This document shows, one piece after another, positions 27,001 through 38,452 of a stretch of DNA of 64,000 nt. This DNA comes from Rhabditoides inermis. Its lineage: Eukaryota > Nematoda > Chromadorea > Rhabditida > Rhabditidae. The translations under genes were made by a program, and so were the position numbers. Every line of letters starts with the position of its first letter. Position 1 is the stretch's first letter. Under the pieces are notes generated by a model. That model was not told the origin of the DNA. It saw only the letters and a program-made list of their open reading frames with translations, and made no database searches. Where the stretch lies: assembly GCA_963966185.1 (NCBI GenBank), contig CAWZYM010000238.1, forward strand, positions 304,501 through 368,500. The letters run 5' to 3'.

Positions 27001-29983
27001 AAGCACACTTCCACTCTCGTTGGTCTCTCAGTAGCTCAGCGAGTCCAGCGACGCACTCCTCCACTCTCGTTGAACTCCCCATAACTCAGCGAGTCCAACG
27101 ACGCAACCTCCACTCTCGTTGATCGGCCGTCAGCTCAGCGAGTTCAGCGACGCACTTCTCCACTCTCGCAGATCTGCCGTCAGCTCAGCGAGTACAGCGA
27201 CGCACTCCTCCACAGTTGTTGACCTCCCGATAACTCAGCGAGTTCAGCGACGCAGTTCTCCACTCTCGCAGATATGCCAGCAGCTCAGCGAGTACAGCGA
27301 CGCACTCCTTCACTCTCGTTCAACTCCCGATAACTCAGCGAGTACAGCGACGCACACCTCCACTCTCGCAGATCTGCCTTCAGCTCAGCGAGTACAACGA
27401 CGCACTTCTCTACTCACGTTGATCTCTCGGTAGCTCAGCGAGTCAAGCGAAGCACACCTCCACTCTCGTTGATCTCACGGTAATACAGCGAGTTCAGCGA
27501 CGCACTCCTCCACTCTCGTTGAACTCCCCATAACTCAGCGAGTCCAACGACGCACGCCTCCACTCTCGTTGATCGGCCGTCAGCTCAGCGAGTTCAGCGA
27601 CGCACTTCTCCACTCTCGCAGATCTGCCGTCAGCTCAGCGAATACAGCGACGCACTCCTTCACTCTCGTTGAACTCCCGATAACTCAGCGAGTTCAGCGA
27701 CGCACTCCTCCACTCTCGCAGATCTGCCGTCAGCTCAGCGAGTACAGCGACGCACTCCTTCACTCTCGTTGAACTCCCGATAACTCAGCGAGTACAGCGA
27801 CGCACTCCTCCACTCTCGCAAATATGCCAGCGGTCAAGCAAGTTCAGCGACGAACTCTTTCACTCTCAATGAACTCCCGACCACTCAGCGAGTCCAGCGA
27901 CGCATACCGCAACTCTCGTTGATCTCTCGGTAGCTCAGCGAGTCAAGCGACGCACTCCTTCACTCTCGCAGATATGCAAGCGGCTCAGCAAGTTCAACGA
28001 CGCACTCCTCCACTCTCGCAGATTTGCTAGCAGCTCAGCGAGTACAGCGACGAACTCTTTCATTCTCGTTGAACTCCCGACAACTCAGCGAGTCCAGCGA
28101 CGCATACCGCCACTCTCGTTGATCTCTCGGTAGCTCAGCGAGTCCAGCGACGCACTCCTCCACTCTCGTTGAACTCCCCATAACTCAGCGAGTCCAACGA
28201 CGCACACCTCCACTCTCGTTGATCGGCCGTCAGCTCAGCGAGTTCAGCGACGCACTTCTCCACTCTCGCAGATCTGCCGTCAGCTCAGCGAGTACAGCGA
28301 CGCACTCCTCCACAGTTGTTGAACTCCCCATAACTCAGCGAGTCCAACGACGCAACCTCCACTCTCGCAGATCTGCCGTCAGCTCAGCGAGTACAGCGAC
28401 GCACTCCTTCACTCTGGTTGAACTCCCGATAACTCAGCGAGTCCAGCGACGCACACTTCCACTCTCGTAGATCTGCCGTCAGCTCAGCGAGTACAACGAC
28501 GCACTTCTCTACTCACGTTGATCTCTCGGTAGCTCAGCGAGTCAAGCGACGCACTTCTCTACTCTCGTTGATCTCTCGGTAACTCAGCGAGTCCAGCGAC
28601 GCACTCCTCCACTCTCGCAGATCTTCTGTCAGCTCAGCGAGTCCAACGACGCACACCTTCGTTCTCGCAGCAGATCTGCCGTCAGCTCAGCGAGTCCAGC
28701 GACGCACACCTCCACTCTCGATGATCTCTCGGTAGCTCAGCGAGTCAAGCGAAGCACACCTCCACTCTCGTTGATATTTCGGTAGTACAGCGAGTCCAGC
28801 GACGCACTCCTCCACTCTCGTTGAACTCCCCATAACTCAGCGAGTCCAACGACGCACACCTTCGTTCTCGCAGCAGATCTGCCGTCAGCTCAGCGAGTCC
28901 AGCGACGCACACCTCCACTCTCGATGATCTCTCGGTAGCTCAGCGAGTCAAGCGAAGCACACCTCCACTCTCGTTGATCTTTCGGTAGTACAGCGAGTCC
29001 AGCGACGCACTCCTCCACTCTCGTTGAACTCCCCATAACTCAGCGAGTCCAACGACGCACACCTCCACTCTCGTTGATCGGTCGTCAGCTCAGCGAGTTC
29101 AGCGACGCACTTCTCCACTCTCGCAGATCTGCCGTCAGCTCAGCGAGTACAGCGACGCACTCCTCCACAGTTGTTGACCTCCCGATAACTCAGCGAGTTC
29201 AGCGACGCAGTTCTCCACTCTCGCAGATATGCCAGCAGCTCAGCAAGTACAACGTCGCACTTCTCTACTCACGTTGATCTCTCGGTAGCTCAGCGAGTCA
29301 AGCAACGCGCTCCTCTACCCCCGTTGATCTCTCGGTAACTCAGCGAGTCCAGCGACGCACTCCTCCACTCTCGCAGATCTTCTGTCAGCTCAGCGAGTCC
29401 AACGACGCACACCTTCGTTCTTGCAGCAGATCTGCCGTCAGCTCAGCGAGTCCAGCGACGCACACCTCCACTCTCGATGATCTCTCGGTAGCTCAGCGAG
29501 TGAAGCGAAGCACACCTCCACTCTCGTTGATCTGTCGGTAGTACAGCGAGTCCAGCGACGCACTCCTCCACTCTCGTTGAACTCCCCATAACTCAGCGAG
29601 TCCAACGACGCACACCTCCACTCTCGTTGATCGGCCGTCAGCTCAGCGAATTCAGCGACGCACTTCTCCACTCTCGCAGATCTGCCGTCAGCTCAGCGAA
29701 TACAGCGACGCACTCCTCCACAGTTGTTGACCTCCTGATAACTCAGCGAGTTCAGCTCTGCCGTCAGCTCAGCGAATACAGCGACGCACTCCTCCACAGT
29801 TGTTGACCTCCCGATAACTCAGCGAGTTCAGCTCTGCCGTCAGCTCAGCGAGTTCAGCGACGCACTTCTCTACTCTCGCAGATCTGCCGTCAGCTCAGCG
29901 AGTACAGCGACGCACTCCTTCACTCTCGTTGAACTCCCGATAACTCAGCGAGTACAGCGACGCACTCCTCCACTCTCGCATAT
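27001..29983 (+). repeat. 50-bp satellite array, block 2
   Basis: Forward satellite between U1 and the first LINE fragment. It matches 35,696-38,328 at offset 8,695 and then 8,345. The change of offset is a 350-bp difference, exactly seven monomers, present here at about 29,021-29,370 and missing from the second copy near 37,700. Short tandem duplications with a collapsed monomer (gagttcagctctgccgtcag) occur near 29,750 and 29,832. No gene is seen. Confidence 0.95.
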
Positions 29984-30217
29984 AAAGAAGAAGAAGTTTA
30001 TTACCGCGTTATAAAAAAAACATAACATACACATAGGCAATACAGAAATACGGCAGTTTGTGGTTCGATAAAGTTAATACAAACAACGAGAATAATACAA
30101 AGCACAACTATAATCTGCGCAATTTGGTGGGTGGAAAAATGTCTAGTAAAGAGAGATTCTTTTTAAAGGTGGTAGGATCTGTTACACGTATTAAGTCATC
30201 GGAGAGAGAGAGTTCCA
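29984..30217 (-). mobile_element. LINE fragment, copy 1 (3' end only)
   Basis: The element reads on the minus strand. Its 3' end is at 29,984 next to GCATAT (29,978-29,983). It carries the CTT-repeat tail, the AATAAA signal (29,997-30,002 as tttatt on the plus strand), the 3' untranslated region and the last codons of the protein (WNSL region missing). It breaks off near 30,217 at gagagttccaa and runs into satellite. The break shares ccaa with a satellite monomer, so a microhomology-mediated deletion is likely. A two-base ga expansion distinguishes it from the other copies. Confidence 0.88.
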
Positions 30218-31658
30218 ACGGTAGATCAGCGAGTCAAGCGACGCACACCTCCACTCTCGTTAATCTCTCGGTAGCTCAGCGAGTACAGCGACACACTCCT
30301 CTACTCTCGTTGAACTCCCCATAACTCAGCGAGTCCAACGACGCACTCCTCCACTCTCGCAGATCTGCCGTCAGCTCAGCGAGTACAGCGACGCACTCCT
30401 TCACTCTCGTTGAACTCCCGATAACTCAGCGAGTACAGCGACGCACTCCTCCACTCTCGCAAATATGCCAGCGGTCAAGCAAGTTCAGCGACGAACTCTT
30501 TCACTCTCAATGAACTCCCGACCACTCAGCGAGTCCAGCGACGCATACCGCAACTCTCGTTGATCTCTCGGTAGCTCAGCGAGTACAGCGACGCACTCCT
30601 TCACTCTCGCAGATATGCAAGCGGCTCTGCAAGTTCAACGACGCACTCCTCCACTCTCGCAGATATGCTAGCAGCTCAGCGAGTACAGCGACGAACTCTT
30701 TCACTCTCGTTGAACTCCAGACAACTCAGCGAGTCCAGCGACGCATACCGCCACTCTCGTTGATCTCTCGGTAGCTCAGCGAGTCAAGCGACGCACACCT
30801 CCACTCTCGTTAATCTCTCGGTAGCTCAGCGAGTCAAGCGACGCACACTTCCACTTTCGTTGAACTCCCGATAACTCAGCGAGTCCAACGACGCACACCT
30901 CCACTCTCGCAGATCTGCCGTCAGCTCAGCGAGTACAGCGAGGCACTCGTCTACACTCGTTGAACTCCCGATAACTCAGCGAGTCCAGCGACGCACACCT
31001 CCACTTTCGCAGATCTGCCTTCAGCTCAGCGAGTACAACGACGCACTTCTCCACTCTCGTTATACTCTCGGTAGCTCAGCGAGTCAAGCGACGCACACTT
31101 CCACTCTCGTTGAACTCCCGATAACTCAGCGAGTCCAACGACGCACACCTCCACTCTCGCAGATCTGCCGTCAGCTCAGCGAGTACAGCGAGGCACTCGT
31201 CTACACTCGTTAAACTCCCGATAACTCAGCGAGTCCAGCGACGCACACCTCCACTCTCGCAGATCTTCTGTCAGCTCAGCAAGTCCAACGACGCACACCT
31301 TCGTTCTCGCAGCAGATCTGCCGTCAGCTCCGCGCGTCCAGCGACGCACAGCTCCACTCTCGATGATCTCTCGGTAGCTCAGCGAGTCAAGCGAAGCACT
31401 CTCGTTGATCTTTCGGTAGTACAGCGAGTCCAGCGACGCACTCCTCCACTCTCGTTGAACTCCCCATAACTCAGCGAGTCCAACGACGCACACCTCCACT
31501 CTCGTTGATCGGCCGTCAGCTCAGCGAGTTCAGCGACGCACTTCTCCACTCTCGCAGATCTGCCGTCAGCTCAGCGAGTACAGCGACGCACTCCTTCACT
31601 CTCGTTGAGCTACCGAGAGATCAACGAGAGTGGCGGTATGCGTCGCTGGACTCGCTGG
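30218..31658 (+). repeat. 50-bp satellite array, block 3
   Basis: Forward satellite joining LINE copy 1 to the main decamer array. From 30,810 it is the second copy of the 1.48-kb mixed block, and it ends with the reversed foldback monomer at 31,597-31,658. No gene is seen. Confidence 0.94.
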
Positions 31659-32069
31659 GACTCTCCGACACTGGCACTCGCCGACACTCGCCGACACTCT
31701 CCGACACTCTCCGACACTCGCACTCGCCGACACTCGCCGACACTCTCTGACACTCGCCGACACTCTCCGACACTCTCCGACATTCTCCGACACTCTCCGA
31801 CACTCGCCGACACTCGCACTCGCCGACACTCGCCGACACTCTCTGACACTCGCCGACACTCTCCGACACTCTCCGACATTCTCCGACACTCTCCGACACT
31901 CGCCGACACTCGCCGACACTCGCCGACACTCACCGACATTTTCCGCTTTTCTCCGACACTCTCAGCTACCTTCTGACACTCGCCGACAGTCGCACTCGAC
32001 AACACTCTTTGACACGCACCGACACTCGCCGACATTCTCCGACACTCACCGGCATTCGCCGACACTTGC
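31659..32069 (+). repeat. 10-bp minisatellite array D2a
   Basis: Second copy of the decamer tract at 26,107-26,517, at offset 5,552. It has the same register slips and the same ttttccgctttt module near 31,938. It ends at the same join with a satellite island (32,070-32,143). Confidence 0.95.
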
Positions 32070-32143
32070 CGCACACCTCCACTCTCGTTGATCTCCCGAT
32101 AACTCAGCGAATCCAACGACGCACACCTTCACTCTCGCAGATC
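32070..32143 (+). repeat. Satellite island, second copy
   Basis: Same one-and-a-half-monomer island and same edges as 26,518-26,591. Confidence 0.9.
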
Positions 32144-34167
32144 TGCCGACACTCGCCGACACTCGCCGACACTCGCCGACACTCGCCGACACTCTCCGAC
32201 ATTTTCCGTTTTCCTCCGACACTCTCAGCTACCCTCTGACACTCGCCGACACTCGCACTCGCCGACACTCGCCGACACTCGCACTCGCCGACACTCTCCG
32301 ACACTCTCCGACACTCGCCGACACTTGCCGACACTCACCGACACTCACCGACAGTCTCCGACACTCTCCGACACTCTCCGACACTCGCCGACACTCTCCG
32401 ACACTCGCCGACATTCGCCGACAATCTCCGACATTTTCCGCTTCCTTCCGACACTCTCAGCTACCCTCTGACACTCCCCGACACTCGCACTCCCCGACAC
32501 TCGCACTCGCCGACACTCTCCGACACTCGCCGACACTCTCCGACACTCGCCGATACTCTCCGACACTCACCGACACTCTCCGACACTCGCCGACACTCTC
32601 CGACACTCGCCGACACTCTCCGACACTCGCCGACACTCTCCGACACTCGCCGACACTCGCCGACACTCGCCGACACTCGCCGACACTCACCGACACTCAC
32701 CGACATTCTCCGACACTCTCCGACATTCTCCGACACTCACCGACACTCACCGACATTCTCCGACACTCTCCGACATTCTCCGACACTCTCCGACACTCGC
32801 CGACACTCTCCGACACTCTCCGACACTCGCACTCGCCGACACTCGCCGACACTCTCCGACACTCTCCGACATTATCCGTTTTCCTCCGACACTCTCAGCT
32901 ACCCTCTGACACTCGCCGACACTCGCACTCGCCAACACTCTCCGACACTCCCCGACACTCGCCGACACTCTCCGACACTCTCCGACACTCGCCGACACTC
33001 TCCGACACTCGCCGACACTCTCCGACACTCGCCGACACTCTCCGACACTCTCCGACACTCGCACTCGCCGACACTCGCCGACACTCTCCGACACTCTCCG
33101 ACATTACCCGTTTTCCTCCGACACTCTCAGCTACCCTCTGACACTCGCCGACACTCGCACTCGCCAACACTCTCCGACACTCCCCGACACTCGCCGACAC
33201 TCTCCGACACTCTCCGACACTCGCCGACACTCTCCGACACTCGCCGACACTCTCCGACACTCGCCGACACTCTCCGACACTCTCCGACACTCGCACTCGC
33301 CGACACTCGCCGACACTCGCCGACACTCTCCGACACTCTCCGACACTCGCCGCCACTCTCCGACACTCGCCGACACTCTCCGACACTCTCCGACACTCGC
33401 CGACACTCTCCGACACTCTCCGAGATTCTCCGACACACTCCGACACTCGCCGACACTCGCCGCGACATTTTCCGTTTTCCTCCGACACTCTCAGCTACCC
33501 TCTGACACTCGCCGACACTCGCACTCGCCGACACTCTCCGACACTCGCCGACACTTGCCGACATTCTCCGACACTCGTCGCCGACACTCTCCGACACTCA
33601 CCGACACTCACCGACACTCTCCGACACTCGCCAACACTCTCCGACACTCTCCGACACTCGCCGACCCTCTCCGACACTCTCCGACACTCGCACTCGCCAA
33701 CACTCGCCGACACTCTCTGACACTCGACGACACTCTCCGACACTCTCCGACATTCTCCGACACTCTCCGACAATCGCCGACACTCTCCGACACTCGCCGA
33801 CACTCTCCGACACTCGCCGACACTCTCCGACACTCGCCGACACTCTCCGACACTCTCCGACATTTTCCGCTTCCTTTCGACACTCTCAGCTACCCTCTGA
33901 CACTTCCCGACACTCGCACTCGCCGACACTCGCACTCGCCGACACTCTCCGACACTCGACGACACTCTCCGACACTCTCCGACATTCTCCGACACTCTCC
34001 GACACTCGCCGACACTCGCCGACACTCGCCGACACTCACCGACATTTTCCGCTTTCCTCCGACACTCGCACTCGCCGACACTCGCCGACACTCTCCGACA
34101 CTCGCCGACACTCTCCGACACTCTCCGACATTCTCCGACACTCACCGACACTCACCGACACTTGCCG
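32144..34167 (+). repeat. 10-bp minisatellite array D2b (main tract)
   Basis: About 2 kb of ccgacactct/g decamers. A longer module (ttttccg, tttcctccgacactctcag, ctaccctctgacac) recurs near 32,200, 32,432, 32,876, 33,110, 33,466 and 33,863, so the array has its own higher-order structure. The modules at 32,876 and 33,110 belong to a 234-bp tandem duplication. On the minus strand long open frames encode a ten-residue period around SVGECRRVSE, the longest 218 codons at 33,495-34,151. They are expected from a 10-bp unit that avoids stops and are not called as genes. Confidence 0.95.
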
Positions 34168-34240
34168 CACACCTCCACTCTCGTTGATCTCCCGATAACT
34201 CAGCGAGTCCAACGACGCACACCTCCACTCTCGCAGATCT
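34168..34240 (+). repeat. Satellite island, third copy
   Basis: Same island as at 26,518 and 32,070, with cagcgagtcc instead of cagcgaatcc and acctcc instead of accttc. It separates decamer tracts D2b and D3. Confidence 0.88.
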
Positions 34241-34635
34241 GCCGACACTCGCCGACACTCGCTGACACTCGCCGACACTCTCCGACATTTTCCGCTTTCC
34301 TCCGACACTCTCAGCTACCCTCTGACACTCGCCGACACTCGCACTCGCCGACACTCTCCGACACTCGCCGACACACGCCGACACTCTCCGACACTCGCCG
34401 GCACTCTTCGACACTCGCCGACGCTCTCCGACACTCTCCGACATTATCCGCTTTCCTCCGACACTCTCAGCTACCATCTGACACTCGCCGACACTCGCAC
34501 CCGCCGACACTCTCCGACACTCTCCGACACTCGCAAACACTCTTCGACACTCGCCGACACTCGCCGACACTCTCCGACATTTTCCGCTTTCCTCCGACAC
34601 TCTCAGCTACCCTCTGACACTCGCCGACACTCGCA
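34241..34635 (+). repeat. 10-bp minisatellite array D3
   Basis: Last decamer tract, with three copies of the cagctacc module near 34,310, 34,465 and 34,605. It ends at gccgacactcgcaatcg, where non-satellite DNA begins. Confidence 0.93.
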
Positions 34636-34880
34636 ATCGTCTTCGGAAACAGTCTGCTTGAACTCGTCTGTCCATTCGGCGTAGAGGGCACCTTTCTTTT
34701 TCGGCTACCAGTCCAGAACTCGCCTCGTCCACCGGTCATTCACGTAGTATTCATGAACCTAACGAACCTAACGGACTGAGCAATAGTGTACTACTGACGA
34801 CGACTACAAGACAGTGTACTGACTAAATGGCTCACCGCGACCTGTCCCCGTCTACTCTCCTATCTAGGGAGACGGTGCTC
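34636..34880. other. Non-satellite island, left part
   Basis: Sequence with no tandem structure apart from small local repeats (aacctaacg twice near 34,758-34,772; agtgtact twice near 34,787-34,820). An open frame on the plus strand starts with ATG at 34,827 and runs to 35,138 (103 codons: MAHRDLSPSTLLSRE onward, ending with a stop). I do not recognise a domain in it. The part shared with 58,199-58,370 has three amino-acid changes and one silent change, so it shows no sign of protein constraint. Confidence 0.6.
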
Positions 34881-35052
34881 GCACGGCTTCGCTCCTTGGC
34901 GATCCCTCCGGTCCGTACCAGAAGTGATGTGGCGAGGGCTTCTTGGCTCGGCTCGTCTCAGCATAAATATAGCTCGGCGGCAATGGGACTGGGGTCGTAT
35001 CACTCGGAATATAGTCAAGTGTGGCAGGGAAAGGGGACTCGGCACGCGTGCT
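34881..35052. repeat. Segment U2, copy 1 (172 bp)
   Basis: This stretch, from gcacggcttcg to cacgcgtgct, recurs at 58,199-58,370 with about four substitutions. Here it lies inside a larger island; there it is flanked by satellite on both sides, so it was moved as a fragment. Its origin is unknown. Confidence 0.85.
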
Positions 35053-35391
35053 GGGACACTCACGCGGCTATTCTGGGTGGTTCAAGTCCAGAATACGGGG
35101 GATATAGAAATAAGGAGGTGGTCAGTGAAATGACGTAATTGGAATATAGTATTGTAGACTGCAAGCCAATTTTATAGACTGCGTCCGGCGTTATACGTTG
35201 TTGTCGAGATGACCACCCCTGATCATCCGACCAGATAGTACAACGAATAACCACAGCACAATAAGTTGTCGAGAGGCAGAAATCGACCAGGAGGGACTCA
35301 CAGTGCTGCTCCGTTTGTCTCCGGAGGAGTGTAGATGGTGGCTCCGGGCGGACGGAATGCGGGTGTAGCGGTACCCGAGATCTTTTCCAAA
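35053..35391. other. Non-satellite island, middle part
   Basis: Unique DNA. On the minus strand, 35,298-35,440 reads in one frame as a Pro- and Thr-containing peptide ending ATIYTPPETNGAAL before a stop. A GTGAGT splice-donor-like hexamer lies at its end (near 35,294-35,302). A captured exon is possible but I do not recognise the protein. A tRNA-like B-box motif at 35,079-35,089 does not sit in a foldable tRNA arm. Nothing else is supported. Confidence 0.4.
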
Positions 35392-35520
35392 TTACAGCGA
35401 CGTTGAACAGATGGAATACAGTTCAGACGACGTGAATTTGGCAGGTAGAAGCTCCATGCAATACAATGGTTAGTAATATCCTTCGTCCACAGTGACAATA
35501 CGGGTCAGAAGATATTTATT
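35392..35520 (-). pseudogene. Possible mariner-like transposase relic
   Basis: In one minus-strand frame, 35,470-35,520 reads NKYLLTRIVTVDEGYY and then a stop. After the stop, 35,392-35,469 continues in the same frame with CMELLPAKFTSSELYS and ends at another stop. Mariner/Tc1-family transposases have a conserved L-RIVT-DE-W stretch holding the first catalytic Asp, and further on an ELLP, T, LY stretch, in this order. In intact members about 45 residues separate them; here only about ten do, so an internal deletion is implied. Two short motifs are weak evidence, and the match could be chance. If real, it is a dead fragment. Confidence 0.3.
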
Positions 35521-35695
35521 GGCAGTCACAACATGCGCGTGGTGTTGCGCGCTATACACTGATGAGAGAGCGGGCCTTCGCAGCAGCCGCGCCCCTCTAT
35601 TGCATCGATCGAGGTTCCGACACTCTCAGACACATGGCCAGATGGGCCGTGATAAGATTGCAATAGTGCATACATAGTCCGGACCATCGCAACCG
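35441..35695. other. Non-satellite segment U1, copy 2
   Basis: Matches copy 1 at offset 8,685. On its left it continues into the island instead of decamers, so this copy probably preserves the original context. It differs by a replacement at about 35,615-35,628, where tccgacactctcag stands in place of catt. That patch is one decamer minisatellite unit placed inside U1. The right-hand join to satellite is the same as in the other copies. Confidence 0.85.
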
Positions 35696-38328
35696 AAGCA
35701 CACTTCCACTCTCGTTGGTCTCTCAGTAGCTCAGCGAGTCCAGCGACGCACTCCTCCACTCTCGTTGAACTCCCCATAACTCAGCGAGTCCAACGACGCA
35801 ACCTCCACTCTCGTTGATCGGCCGTCAGCTCAGCGAGTTCAGCGACGCACTTCTCCACTCTCGCAGATCTGCCGTCAGCTCAGCGAGTACAGCGACGCAC
35901 TCCTCCACAGTTGTTGACCTCCCGATAACTCAGCGAGTTCAGCGACGCAGTTCTCCACTCTCGCAGATATGCCAGCAGCTCAGCGAGTACAGCGACGCAC
36001 TCCTTCACTCTCGTTCAACTCCCGATAACTCAGCGAGTACAGCGACGCACACCTCCACTCTCGCAGATCTGCCTTCAGCTCAGCGAGTACAACGACGCAC
36101 TTCTCTACTCACGTTGATCTCTCGGTAGCTCAGCGAGTCAAGCGAAGCACACCTCCACTCTCGTTGATCTCACGGTAATACAGCGAGTTCAGCGACGCAC
36201 TCCTCCACTCTCGTTGAACTCCCCATAACTCAGCGAGTCCAACGACGCACGCCTCCACTCTCGTTGATCGGCCGTCAGCTCAGCGAGTTCAGCGACGCAC
36301 TTCTCCACTCTCGCAGATCTGCCGTCAGCTCAGCGAATACAGCGACGCACTCCTTCACTCTCGTTGAACTCCCGATAACTCAGCGAGTTCAGCGACGCAC
36401 TCCTCCACTCTCGCAGATCTGCCGTCAGCTCAGCGAGTACAGCGACGCACTCCTTCACTCTCGTTGAACTCCCGATAACTCAGCGAGTACAGCGACGCAC
36501 TCCTCCACTCTCGCAAATATGCCAGCGATCAAGCAAGTTCAGCGACGAACTCTTTCACTCTCAATGAACTCCCGACCACTCAGCGAGTCCAGCGACGCAT
36601 ACCGCAACTCTCGTTGATCTCTCGGTAGCTCAGCGAGTCAAGCGACGCACTCCTTCACTCTCGCAGATATGCAAGCGGCTCAGCAAGTTCAACGACGCAC
36701 TCCTCCACTCTCGCAGATTTGCTAGCAGCTCAGCGAGTACAGCGACGAACTCTTTCATTCTCGTTGAACTCCCGACAACTCAGCGAGTCCAGCGACGCAT
36801 ACCGCCACTCTCGTTGATCTCTCGGTAGCTCAGCGAGTCCAGCGACGCACTCCTCCACTCTCGTTGAACTCCCCATAACTCAGCGAGTCCAACGACGCAC
36901 ACCTCCACTCTCGTTGATCGGCCGTCAGCTCAGCGAGTTCAGCGACGCACTTCTCCACTCTCGCAGATCTGCCGTCAGCTCAGCGAGTACAGCGACGCAC
37001 TCCTCCACAGTTGTTGAACTCCCCATAACTCAGCGAGTCCAACGACGCAACCTCCACTCTCGCAGATCTGCCGTCAGCTCAGCGAGTACAGCGACGCACT
37101 CCTTCACTCTGGTTGAACTCCCGATAACTCAGCGAGTCCAGCGACGCACACTTCCACTCTCGTAGATCTGCCGTCAGCTCAGCGAGTACAACGACGCACT
37201 TCTCTACTCACGTTGATCTCTCGGTAGCTCAGCGAGTCAAGCGACGCACTTCTCTACTCTCGTTGATCTCTCGGTAACTCAGCGAGTCCAGCGACGCACT
37301 CCTCCACTCTCGCAGATCTTCTGTCAGCTCAGCGAGTCCAACGACGCACACCTTCGTTCTCGCAGCAGATCTGCCGTCAGCTCAGCGAGTCCAGCGACGC
37401 ACACCTCCACTCTCGATGATCTCTCGGTAGCTCAGCGAGTCAAGCGAAGCACACCTCCACTCTCGTTGATATTTCGGTAGTATAGCGAGTCCAGCGACGC
37501 ACTCCTCCACTCTCGTTGAACTCCCCATAACTCAGCGAGTCCAACGACGCACACCTTCGTTCTCGCAGCAGATCTGCCGTCAGCTCAGCGAGTCCAGCGA
37601 CGCACACCTCCACTCTCGATGATCTCTCGGTAGCTCAGCGAGTCAAGCGAAGCACACCTCCACTCTCGTTGATCTTTCGGTAGTACAGCGAGTCCAGCGA
37701 CGCACTCCTCCACTCTCGCAGATCTTCTGTCAGCTCAGCGAGTCCAACGACGCACACCTTCGTTCTTGCAGCAGATCTGCCGTCAGCTCAGCGAGTCCAG
37801 CGACGCACACCTCCACTCTCGATGATCTCTCGGTAGCTCAGCGAGTGAAGCGAAGCACACCTCCACTCTCGTTGATCTGTCGGTAGTACAGCGAGTCCAG
37901 CGACGCACTCCTCCACTCTCGTTGAACTCCCCATAACTCAGCGAGTCCAACGACGCACACCTCCACTCTCGTTGATCGGCCGTCAGCTCAGCGAATTCAG
38001 CGACGCACTTCTCCACTCTCGCAGATCTGCCGTCAGCTCAGCGAATACAGCGACGCACTCCTCCACAGTTGTTGACCTCCTGATAACTCAGCGAGTTCAG
38101 CTCTGCCGTCAGCTCAGCGAATACAGCGACGCACTCCTCCACAGTTGTTGACCTCCCGATAACTCAGCGAGTTCAGCTCTGCCGTCAGCTCAGCGAGTTC
38201 AGCGACGCACTTCTCTACTCTCGCAGATCTGCCGTCAGCTCAGCGAGTACAGCGACGCACTCCTTCACTCTCGTTGAACTCCCGATAACTCAGCGAGTAC
38301 AGCGACGCACTCCTCCACTCTCGCATAT
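35696..38328 (+). repeat. 50-bp satellite array, block 4
   Basis: Forward satellite, duplicate of 27,001-29,983 at offsets 8,695 and 8,345, with seven monomers missing near 37,700 relative to that copy. Minor base changes (for example gtatagcgag near 37,481) distinguish it. No gene is seen. Confidence 0.95.
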
Positions 38329-38341
38329 AAAGAAGAAGAAG

Positions 38342-38347
38342 TTTATT
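38342..38347 (-). promoter_or_regulatory. LINE polyadenylation signal AATAAA
   Basis: The hexamer AATAAA on the minus strand lies 13 bp before the element's 3' end, just ahead of the CTT repeats. Equivalent signals in the other copies are at 29,997-30,002, 39,800-39,805 and 56,473-56,478. Function is inferred from position. Confidence 0.6.
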
Positions 38348-38452
38348 ACCGCGTTATAAAAAAAACATAACATACACATAGGCAATACAGAAATACGGCA
38401 GTTTGTGGTTCGATAAAGTTAATACAAACAACGAGAATAATACAAAGCACAA

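Noticed and set aside
35071..35093. tRNA or tRNA-derived SINE from a B-box-like ggttcaagtcc
   Set aside because: The flanking bases do not form a 5-bp T-arm, and there is no A box at the right distance (the nearest weak match is about 250 bp away).
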